A DNA stretch of 22,096 nucleotides, taken from contig CAYJAZ010000031.1 in NCBI GenBank assembly GCA_964368455.1, positions 1-22,096 of the forward strand. The letters are read 5' to 3'. Source of the stretch: CAYJAZ01 sp964368455. Lineage in GTDB: Bacteria > Desulfobacterota > Desulfovibrionia > Desulfovibrionales > Desulfovibrionaceae. Both the position numbers and the translations under genes were made by a program. The notes under the pieces are model-generated. The model did not search any database, had not been told where the DNA came from, and was given only the letters and a program-made list of their open reading frames with translations. Shown piece by piece: positions 1 to 7,230 of the stretch (position 1 is the first letter of the stretch; every line of letters begins with the position of its first letter).

Positions 1-93
1 AAAATAAAATGAAATTCCAACCAACTACCCTACGCACTCACCTTGCAAATTGGGGGTTCCAAAGGGGTTCAACTCCTTTGGCCGCCGGAGGCA
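1..93. repeat. Right end of a composite palindromic repeat element (copy 1, truncated by window start)
   Basis: Seen in sequence: this stretch matches the right arm of the element at 11044-11618. It has a T/A-rich run, then GCACTCACCTTGCAAAT, a CCAAAGG...CCTTTGG hairpin (60-82) and the terminal CCGCCGGAGGCA (82-93). The spacer beside GCACTCACC resembles the right arm of copy 2 and the left arm of copy 3, not the left arm of copy 2. This gives copy 1 the same orientation as copy 2. It ends 40 bp beyond the stop codon of the minus-strand ilvD gene, so any transcript leaving ilvD runs into it. The rest of the copy lies outside the window. Confidence 0.85.
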
Positions 94-133
94 AAAAAAT
101 GTCGAAGACAAAAAGAAAATAAAACAAAATAAC

Positions 134-1795
134 TTATTCGATAATACCGCCGGTAGCTGCTGAAGTCACACTTTTTGCATATCTGCGTAAGAAAGGCGAA
201 GCAAATTTTGCTGATTTATCGACTTTTTTGAGATTTGCTTTTCTTTTTTCTAGGGTTGCGTCGTCTACTTTGAGTTCGAGTATACGCTTATCGATGTCTA
301 TGAGAATGATATCTCCGTCTTCGATAAGTCCTATAGCTCCGCCTTCTGCGGCTTCTGGCGAAACGTGTCCAACGGCTGCACCGCGAGTACCGCCTGAGAA
401 GCGGCCGTCGGTGATGAGTAAGACATCTTTCCCAAGTCCCATACCTGAGATAATTGAAGTTGGGGTGAGCATTTCACGCATACCTGGCCCACCTTTTGGC
501 CCTTCATAACGTATGACGACAGCGTCATTTTTCTGGATTTTTCCATCCATGATAGCTTTTGTTGCGTCTTCTTCTGAATCGAATACTTTTGCAATTGTTT
601 CACGTACACGCATTTCAGGATCTACTGCAGATTGTTTTACTACGGCACCGTTTAATGCGATATTTCCTTTTAGAATGGCTATACCGCCTTCTTTTATGTA
701 CGGATTCTCAAGTGGGCGGATGACGTCGTTGTCAAGAACTTTGACATTTGTTGTTTCGAGTAATTCTTTGAGAGTCACACCCATTGAGGTTTGCACGTCT
801 GTATGTATGAGATCTTTTTCAGCTAATCTTGCCATAACGGCTGGAATTCCGCCGGCTGCGTGCAGATCTTCGATATGATAATGCCCTGCTGGCGAGAGTT
901 TGCATAGATTTGGTGTGTTTTTGCTGACTTTATCAAATAAATCTAAATCTATGTTGAGGCCAGCTTCTTTGAATACTGCTGGTAGGTGGAGAACGGTATT
1001 TGTGGATCCACCGAGTGCCATATCGACTGCAATTGCGTTGTAGGCTGCTTTTTCGTCAACTATATCACGAGGACAGATATTTTTTTCTAATAATTCCATA
1101 ATCTTGAAACCAGCTTGTTTTGCAAGTCTGATTCTTGCAGCTTGGACAGCTGGGATTGTGCCATTACCTGGAAGTGCTAGGCCTATGGCTTCTGATAGAC
1201 AGTTCATTGTATTTGCGGTGAACATTCCAGAACAAGATCCGCAACCAGGACAGGCGTATTCTGCAAGTTCGTCTAATTCTGCTTCTGTCATTTCATTCTT
1301 TTTTACTTTTCCAACTGCTTCAAAAACGCTGATAAGATCTGTGGCATTTTTACCAGCAAGCATTGGCCCGCCAGAGACAATAAGTGTTGGAATATTTAAA
1401 CGTAAAGCGGCCATAAGCATAGCTGGCACAACTTTATCGCAATTTGGCACAAGAACTAAGGCATCGAAAGGATGTGCTGTAGCCATAATTTCAACGCTAT
1501 CAGCTATGATTTCACGTGATGGAAGTGAAAAATGCATACCTGCGTGATTCATTGCAATACCGTCACACACAGCAATAGCTGGAAATTCAAGCGGAGTTCC
1601 GCCAGCAGAACGTATGCCAGCTTTCACAGCTTCTGAAATTTTATCAAGGTGTATGTGGCCTGGCACAATTTCGTTAGCAGCATTGCACACGCCTATAAGT
1701 GGGCGGCGTAATTCTTCTTTTGTAAAGCCAGAAGCGTGTAGAAGCGAACGGTGAGGAGCTTTTTCAAGCCCTTTTGTCATAATGTGTGATCTCAT
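134..1795 (-). CDS. ilvD: Dihydroxy-acid dehydratase
   Basis: Dehydrates 2,3-dihydroxy-isovalerate and 2,3-dihydroxy-3-methylvalerate to the 2-oxo acids in valine, leucine and isoleucine synthesis; a cytoplasmic iron-sulfur, Mg-dependent enzyme. The 553-aa length is normal for the family. Visible landmarks are the N-terminal NEIVPGH (41-47), CDG (77-79), PNCDK (117-121, Cys119), the Cys-rich CPGCGSCSGMFTANTMNC (182-199) and GRFSGGTRG near the C-terminus. At the first motif it has PGH, as in E. coli IlvD, instead of the NPC cysteine of oxygen-tolerant [2Fe-2S] homologues, so an oxygen-sensitive cluster is inferred. The start has AAGGA 8 nt upstream on the minus strand. It lies 29 bp after recR, so it is probably co-transcribed with valS and recR. 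No convincing terminator was seen after the stop. Confidence 0.97.
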   Translation of the reverse strand: MRSHIMTKGLEKAPHRSLLHASGFTKEELRRPLIGVCNAANEIVPGHIHLDKISEAVKAGIRSAGGTPLEFPAIAVCDGIAMNHAGMHFSLPSREIIADSVEIMATAHPFDALVLVPNCDKVVPAMLMAALRLNIPTLIVSGGPMLAGKNATDLISVFEAVGKVKKNEMTEAELDELAEYACPGCGSCSGMFTANTMNCLSEAIGLALPGNGTIPAVQAARIRLAKQAGFKIMELLEKNICPRDIVDEKAAYNAIAVDMALGGSTNTVLHLPAVFKEAGLNIDLDLFDKVSKNTPNLCKLSPAGHYHIEDLHAAGGIPAVMARLAEKDLIHTDVQTSMGVTLKELLETTNVKVLDNDVIRPLENPYIKEGGIAILKGNIALNGAVVKQSAVDPEMRVRETIAKVFDSEEDATKAIMDGKIQKNDAVVIRYEGPKGGPGMREMLTPTSIISGMGLGKDVLLITDGRFSGGTRGAAVGHVSPEAAEGGAIGLIEDGDIILIDIDKRILELKVDDATLEKRKANLKKVDKSAKFASPFLRRYAKSVTSAATGGIIE

Positions 1796-1824
1796 AGTGT
1801 GTTCCTTATAAATAGTAGTCTTAA

Positions 1825-2421
1825 TTATATTTTTTGTCTAAAGTCTAAAGATTGTTTTAATGTTTCTCTATCCATGAACTTCACTTCAGCTCCAAGTGGA
1901 ATTCCTTGTGCAAGACGCGTGACTTCAATGCTTGGATAAAATCTTGAAACTTGCTCCCTTACGTATGAGGCAGTTGCTTCTGCTTCTGCTGTTGCTCCTA
2001 AGGCTAAAACAAGTTCTTTCACTTCTCCTCTATCAAGGATATGGAAAAGCCTGTCGATTTCAATTTTAGAAGCGTCATTCATTCCTAGTAAACCGTTGAG
2101 AATGACATACTTTCCTTTATAAAAGCATCCTTCTTCAATGGTGAGCATACTGTCCCAATCGCTCACAAGACAGAGCATATTTGAAAGCCTGTCTGGATTA
2201 GAGCAAATAAGACAAGGGTTTACATCAGAAAGTGCATTACACTCAGAACAAAGATGCAATTTATCTCTTAATTCAAAGATATTTTGCCCCATTCGCTTGA
2301 CTTCGCTTTCGTTCCACTTGAGCAAAACCATAGCCATTCGCATAGCAGATTTTCTGCCTACGCCTGGCAGATGGGCGAAATGATCGATGATAGTTTGTAG
2401 GGATTCTGGAATATTGCTCAT
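1825..2421 (-). CDS. recR: Recombination mediator protein RecR
   Basis: RecR acts with RecF and RecO to load RecA on SSB-coated gapped DNA. From the ATG at 2421 the protein is 198 aa, the usual RecR size. It shows the helix-hairpin-helix LPGVGRKSA near residues 18-26, a four-Cys zinc finger (Cys58, 61, 70, 73) and a Toprim domain ending in a Walker-like RLAQGIPLGAE segment. A TTG four codons upstream (2433) is also in frame, but it overlaps valS. The ATG sits 1 nt after the valS stop (TAA-C-ATG) and matches family length better. That spacing implies translational coupling to valS. The ribosome binding site is a weak GGA inside the valS end. Confidence 0.96.
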   Translation of the reverse strand: MSNIPESLQTIIDHFAHLPGVGRKSAMRMAMVLLKWNESEVKRMGQNIFELRDKLHLCSECNALSDVNPCLICSNPDRLSNMLCLVSDWDSMLTIEEGCFYKGKYVILNGLLGMNDASKIEIDRLFHILDRGEVKELVLALGATAEAEATASYVREQVSRFYPSIEVTRLAQGIPLGAEVKFMDRETLKQSLDFRQKI

Positions 2422-2422
2422 G

Positions 2423-5074
2423 TTAATTTCCAAGCAAGGCTGTGAACTTCACTTTTAATTCGTCAAGTTTTTGCATAGCAACTTCAAGTTCAGAAACTCT
2501 TGCTTTGTCTGCTTCGACTAAATGTGCAGGTGCATTATCTACATATTTAGGATTCTTGAGTTTTCCACTTAGCATTGCATGCTCTTTACCCATTTTTGTC
2601 ACTTCTTTTTCTAGTCTTGCTAATTCAACGTTAAAATCAATAGCATTTTCTAAGAAAACCACAATTTCTGCTTTTTTCACAATTTGAGTAGCAGAAGCTT
2701 TTGGAATTTCTCTTTTATCGTCTAGAATAAAGTGCTCTACCTTTGCCATAAAGGAAAGCCATTTTCTTGAATGGTCAAGTAAATCAGCTTGATACATTGT
2801 ATCAGGTTTGAATAAAACTGTGAGTTTGAAAGATGGGTTGATATTGAGTTCAGCACGGATAGTACGTATAGCAGAAATAACTTCCTGAATAAATTCCATA
2901 TCTTCAATATTTTCAGCTCTTAAACAAGCTTTTCTTTCTTCAGGGAAAGGCATGGAAGCAATATCTTTGCCTTCATTATTTGGTAATGATTGGAATATTT
3001 GCGCTGTGATAAATGGTGCAATAGGGTGTAATAATACAAGATATTCATTCAACACAGTGCAAAGCACTTCTTGAGCTAATTGCTTTTTCTCATTTTCTTC
3101 TTTGAGATCTGGCTTTACTAATTCAAGATACCAATCACAAAATTCATTCCATAAGAATTTATAAAGATTTTGTGCCACATCATTGAAGCGATAAGCGGCA
3201 ATACCCTGTTTTGTTTCAATTTTTAATTCTTCTAATCTATGTAAAATCCAAACATGATGCATAGCAGATGCTGGAATATTTTCAGGCTTGAAATTATTGT
3301 CATGCTTATAGCCTTCAAGGTTCATCAAGGAAAATCTAGTTGCATTCCATAATTTATTCAAGAAGTTACGGCTATTTTCAATACGTGTTTCAGAAAGTTT
3401 AATATCACGCACCATTGCAGCAAGTGAACAAAGAGTGAAACGTAGGGAGTCAGTTCCGTATTTATCAGACATTTCAAGTGGATCAATGCCATTACCAGAA
3501 GATTTTGACATCTTTTTGCCTTGTGCATCACGCACTAAGGAATTGATATACACTTCTTTAAATGGAACTTTGCCCATGAAATGTTGACCCATCATTACCA
3601 TACGAGCCACCCAGAAAAAGAGGATGTCAAAACCTGTTACTAGGGTAGAAGTTGGGTAGAAGGTTTCTAAATCTTTTGTTTTTTCAGGATAACCAAAGGT
3701 TGAAAATGGCCATAAAGCTGAAGAAAACCAAGTGTCTAAAACATCTGGATCTTGCTCAAGTTTTGAAGAATTACATTTTGGACAAAGAGTCACATCTTCT
3801 TCTGAAACTATGAGTTCATCGCAATCACAGCAAGTCCAAGCAGGTATTCTATGCCCCCACCAGATTTGACGTGAAATACACCAATCTCTAATATCGTCGA
3901 GCCAATTATAATATGTTTTTTCCCAATTTTCAGGAACAATTTTAATTTCTTCTGGAACAGCCGCTCTTGCAGCAGGTGCTAATTTCTTTGCCGCAACAAA
4001 CCATTGCATAGAAACATGCGGTTCAACAACAGTTTTACAACGATAACAAACACCTACAGCATGATCTATAGCCTTCACTTCAACTAATTGCCCTAAAGCT
4101 TCAAGATCATTTACTAAGGCTATTCTGCAATCTTCTTTAGTCATGCCCTTATATTTTTGAGCATAGTCATTCATTATGCCATCTTCGTCAATAGCTTGAA
4201 TAAATTCAAGATTATGCGTATGGCCTAATGTCCAGTCATTATGATCGTGACAAGGTGTAACTTTTAATGCACCAGTTCCAAATTCTTTATCAACATAAGT
4301 ATCCGCAATAATAGGAACTTCACGATTAACTATAGGCACAATAACTTTTTTGCCTATAAGATGCGTGTATCTTTCATCTTCTGGATGCACGCAAACAGCA
4401 GTATCTGCCACAATAGTTTCAGGGCGAGTAGTTGCAATAGTTATTGTTTCATCGCTACCAACAACTTTATAAGCTACATGCCAGATAGAATCTTTTTTAT
4501 TTTCGTGTTCGACTTCGTCATCAGCCAAAGCTGTGTGACAACGCCCACACCAGTTGATAATATATTTACCTTTATAGATTAAATCTTCGTGGTAAAGCTG
4601 AACAAAAACCTTACGTACAGCTTTAGCAAGATCAGGATTCATTGTAAAAGCTTCACGACTCCAGTCGACAGAAGCCCCCATACGTCTGATTTGATTGAGA
4701 ATTTTATCGCCGTATTCTTGTTTCCATTCCCAAACTTTTTCAATAAAGGCTTCACGGCCTAAATCGTGTCTTGTCTTGCCTTCTTTTGCTAATGCACGTT
4801 CGACAACGTTTTGTGTTGCAATACCGGCATGATCTGTACCTGGTATCCACACAACTTTCTTGCCTAATTGTCTGTTATGACGGCATAAAATATCTTGCAA
4901 AGTGATATTAAAGGCGTGGCCAATATGTAGAGCACCTGTGACGTTTGGCGGTGGAATGACTATAGAATAAGCTTCTGCATCACTTTCCATATCTGGTGTA
5001 AATGCTTTATTTTCTTCCCAATGCTTGGTCCAATGTGGTTCAACTGTTGAAGGATCGTAATTTTTTAATTCCAT
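2423..5074 (-). CDS. valS: Valine--tRNA ligase
   Basis: Class I aminoacyl-tRNA synthetase charging tRNA-Val. The 883-aa length is typical. The HIGH motif is intact at residues 50-53 (ALHIGHAFN). The CP1 editing domain carries TTRPET and the ADTAVCVHPEDERY segment. Two Cys pairs (CCDC and CPKC) form a likely zinc site before the DTWFSSALWPFSTFG motif. KMSKS is at about residues 521-525. The tRNA-binding helical domain follows, and the last ~65 residues form the Val-type coiled coil. It is followed at 1 nt by recR. The 116-bp upstream gap contains a TTGACA on the minus strand (5103-5108) with only a poor AATTAT 18 nt downstream, so a promoter there is plausible but unproven. No T-box-like leader was seen. 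Confidence 0.98.
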   Translation of the reverse strand: MELKNYDPSTVEPHWTKHWEENKAFTPDMESDAEAYSIVIPPPNVTGALHIGHAFNITLQDILCRHNRQLGKKVVWIPGTDHAGIATQNVVERALAKEGKTRHDLGREAFIEKVWEWKQEYGDKILNQIRRMGASVDWSREAFTMNPDLAKAVRKVFVQLYHEDLIYKGKYIINWCGRCHTALADDEVEHENKKDSIWHVAYKVVGSDETITIATTRPETIVADTAVCVHPEDERYTHLIGKKVIVPIVNREVPIIADTYVDKEFGTGALKVTPCHDHNDWTLGHTHNLEFIQAIDEDGIMNDYAQKYKGMTKEDCRIALVNDLEALGQLVEVKAIDHAVGVCYRCKTVVEPHVSMQWFVAAKKLAPAARAAVPEEIKIVPENWEKTYYNWLDDIRDWCISRQIWWGHRIPAWTCCDCDELIVSEEDVTLCPKCNSSKLEQDPDVLDTWFSSALWPFSTFGYPEKTKDLETFYPTSTLVTGFDILFFWVARMVMMGQHFMGKVPFKEVYINSLVRDAQGKKMSKSSGNGIDPLEMSDKYGTDSLRFTLCSLAAMVRDIKLSETRIENSRNFLNKLWNATRFSLMNLEGYKHDNNFKPENIPASAMHHVWILHRLEELKIETKQGIAAYRFNDVAQNLYKFLWNEFCDWYLELVKPDLKEENEKKQLAQEVLCTVLNEYLVLLHPIAPFITAQIFQSLPNNEGKDIASMPFPEERKACLRAENIEDMEFIQEVISAIRTIRAELNINPSFKLTVLFKPDTMYQADLLDHSRKWLSFMAKVEHFILDDKREIPKASATQIVKKAEIVVFLENAIDFNVELARLEKEVTKMGKEHAMLSGKLKNPKYVDNAPAHLVEADKARVSELEVAMQKLDELKVKFTALLGN

Positions 5075-5190
5075 AAATATAATTCTCGCATACTGATAAT
5101 CGTGTCAAAAAATAAGATACAGATTACTCCAAAGAGCAAGAATTAGCAAGTTTTATTCTCTTGCATTTTAAAATACAGTAATGGAATTTT

Positions 5191-6195
5191 TTACTTTTTA
5201 CCTACAAAAGTAATGATTGCTTCTTGATTTTTCCCATCTTTAGGAAATGGAATAACATCTTTTACTAAGATAATGTCTTGCACAAAGATATCATAATCCT
5301 CACTTTGAGAACTTTCTAAAATATCTAATCCAGTTAATTGTCCATTACTATTTGTTTTAATACGGAATTTCACTTTATAGCTAGCATTTGGTAAATAATG
5401 AGGCAAAGTTTCTAAATAAGGCTTTACATTATTGAGCAATTCTTCTGCAAAAGACAAATCTTCTATAGGCGGAAACTTTTCTTGCGTAATATTTTCTTGT
5501 GAATCAGCGGAATTTGCAAGTGCATTCTTTTTTTCTATTTCTGTAACAGCATCTTGCAAAGTAAATCTTTCTGTTTTTTTCTTTGCTACTGTATTTGCAT
5601 TTTTTGTAGCTGTATTCACACTACTTACTGGCTCATTACTTGCATCAAGCCTTCTTTGCACAATGCCCGCACCTATATTTTGCTCTTTTGCTTGTTTTTG
5701 ATTAATTTCTTGTTTAGCTTGAGATTTTTGTGAATTATTATCACTTACAGCAGGATAAAAAGGAGTTGAATTGTGCTGAACTTGCGGATTTGCAAGCACT
5801 TGTCTTGCATTCATATTATTTCTTGTCATATCTTCATACACAAAGTTCAAGGCAACTTCAATATTCCCAAGTCCTTGTAATTCCTCAAACTGGCCAACCC
5901 TTGCCACAGTCACACAGAGGGCATCGTCCACTTGCGTACTTGAAGATTTTTTGATGACTTCGCATGAGTAAGGCCTGCCATCAGCCCCAATACGCACTAA
6001 GACAAGAGTGCTGCCTTTTGCTTCTACTGGTTGAACATAATTGTCTAAAACCTTTTGCAAAACCTGAGCAGAATAGCCTCCAAGCGAGTCTGAAGAAGCC
6101 TTTAAAGCATAGGCCTGCAAAGCAGGAAGACAAAGCATAAAAAGCAAGCTAAAAATAATTTGAGTAAATAATTTTTTTCTTATAAATGCGTACAT
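5191..6195 (-). CDS. Secreted/periplasmic protein with two TonB-C-like domains
   Basis: 334 aa of uncertain role. Residues 1-30 form a signal peptide: charged RKK, a hydrophobic stretch 9-25, and an Ala-Tyr-Ala signal-peptidase I site at 28-30. Residues about 40-122 resemble a TonB/TolA C-terminal domain: an amphipathic start, LVLVRIGADGRP, a Cys78/Cys94 pair that could form a disulfide, and a closing beta strand. Residues about 125-245 are a low-complexity Gln/Asn/Lys/Ala linker. Residues about 246-334 look like a second such domain (VKFRIKTNSNGQLTGLDILESS). It lacks the proline-rich rod of true TonB, and its only hydrophobic N-terminal segment looks cleavable. Its ATG overlaps the end of rfaD by 16 nt, so the two are probably coupled; this suggests an envelope role. 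The substrate or partner cannot be told from sequence. Confidence 0.75.
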   Translation of the reverse strand: MYAFIRKKLFTQIIFSLLFMLCLPALQAYALKASSDSLGGYSAQVLQKVLDNYVQPVEAKGSTLVLVRIGADGRPYSCEVIKKSSSTQVDDALCVTVARVGQFEELQGLGNIEVALNFVYEDMTRNNMNARQVLANPQVQHNSTPFYPAVSDNNSQKSQAKQEINQKQAKEQNIGAGIVQRRLDASNEPVSSVNTATKNANTVAKKKTERFTLQDAVTEIEKKNALANSADSQENITQEKFPPIEDLSFAEELLNNVKPYLETLPHYLPNASYKVKFRIKTNSNGQLTGLDILESSQSEDYDIFVQDIILVKDVIPFPKDGKNQEAIITFVGKK

Positions 6196-7196
6196 TTGGA
6201 TTCAATAAAGAGTGGGTCTACAATTTCTAAAAATGCATTTTCTTTAAGTAAATAATTCTGCACATAATCCTTTACTCCATCTTCCAAAGTAGCAAAAGAA
6301 TATGGATATCTTGCTTGCTCAAGCCAAATCATGTCAGCTTCTGTAAAATACTGATATTTTTCAATAAGCTGTTCAGGCATATCTATATAATCAATATTTG
6401 CTTTCTTATTCATTGCTGAAAAAACAGCATGCGCTAAGTCATTCCAAGAGCGAGCTTTTCCTTGCCCTACATTATAAATACCATTAACTTCAGGAGTTTC
6501 TAAAAGCCAGCCAATAAGACGAGTGACATCTTTAATATAAACAAAATCACGCATTTGTTGGCCATGCTTGTATTCTGGCTTATAAGATTTGAAAAGGCTA
6601 AGTTTGCCCGTTGATTGAATTTGTGAAACAGCCTTACAAACAACGCTACGCATACCTTCTTTGTGGTATTCATTTGGCCCGTAAACATTGAAGAATTTCA
6701 GGCTCACAAGTTGATGCACAGCCTTTGTGCGTATAGACCAAAGATCAAAAAGTTGCTTAGAATAGCCATACATATTTAAAGGACGAAGTTTTGCAATATC
6801 GCCATAATCTGCAGCAAAACCAAATTCACCGTCACCATATGTCGCGGCAGAGGAAGCATTGATAAAACGAATCTTTCTTGCATTTGCTGCTAAAAATAGA
6901 TCCTTTGTATAGCGGAAATTATTTTCCATAAGGTAATCGGCATCTGTTTCCATCGTTGAAGAGCAAGCACCAAGATGCACTATAGCTTTCACTTGATCAG
7001 ATAGACCTTTTTCCCTTACATTTTTAATAAAAGTATCTTTATGAATATAATCGGTATATTTTAAAGGTACGAGGTTTTTCCATTTTTCAGTTTTGGAAAA
7101 ATTATCCACAACTAAAATATCTTCATAACCTTTTCTGTTTAATTCCCATATTAGAGCTGAACCTATAAAACCCGCTCCACCGGTAACAATAATCAT
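6180..7196 (-). CDS. rfaD: ADP-glyceromanno-heptose 6-epimerase
   Basis: An NADP-dependent SDR-family epimerase that converts ADP-D-glycero-D-manno-heptose to the L-glycero form used in LPS inner core. The Rossmann GGAGFIG is at 6-12 and the HLGACSSTMETD motif at about 74-85. The catalytic Tyr143-x3-Lys147 lies in NMYGYSK, and the family hallmark KFFNVYGPNEYHKEGMRSV begins at 167, with Lys179 as the second catalytic lysine. At 338 aa it is somewhat longer than the ~310-aa E. coli enzyme, with extra residues at the C-terminus. The start has a clear GAGAGG ribosome binding site. It lies 34 bp after the oxidoreductase gene and overlaps the next gene, so it is probably in one transcript with both. 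The name hldD is a synonym. Confidence 0.95.
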   Translation of the reverse strand: MIIVTGGAGFIGSALIWELNRKGYEDILVVDNFSKTEKWKNLVPLKYTDYIHKDTFIKNVREKGLSDQVKAIVHLGACSSTMETDADYLMENNFRYTKDLFLAANARKIRFINASSAATYGDGEFGFAADYGDIAKLRPLNMYGYSKQLFDLWSIRTKAVHQLVSLKFFNVYGPNEYHKEGMRSVVCKAVSQIQSTGKLSLFKSYKPEYKHGQQMRDFVYIKDVTRLIGWLLETPEVNGIYNVGQGKARSWNDLAHAVFSAMNKKANIDYIDMPEQLIEKYQYFTEADMIWLEQARYPYSFATLEDGVKDYVQNYLLKENAFLEIVDPLFIESKCTHL

Positions 7197-7230
7197 ACTA
7201 TCCCTCTCAATTCATAAAGATACTAATAAA

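Noticed and set aside
90..133. Terminator for ilvD
   Set aside because: The only hairpin, TGTC-TTC-GACA followed by a T-run on the minus strand, has a 4-bp stem and is too weak to call.
228..509. Frames on the strand opposite ilvD, and similar frames opposite other genes
   Set aside because: They are antisense shadows of well-identified genes, with no motifs or ribosome binding sites.
2419..2433. TTG start for recR, giving 202 aa
   Set aside because: It lies inside valS. The ATG at 2421, 1 nt after the valS stop, fits the family length and operon structure better.
5075..5190. Promoter or terminator between the TonB-domain gene and valS
   Set aside because: A TTGACA is present, but its -10 partner is poor and nearly touches the ATG. 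The repeated GCAAG/CTTGC words do not form a stable hairpin with a T-run.
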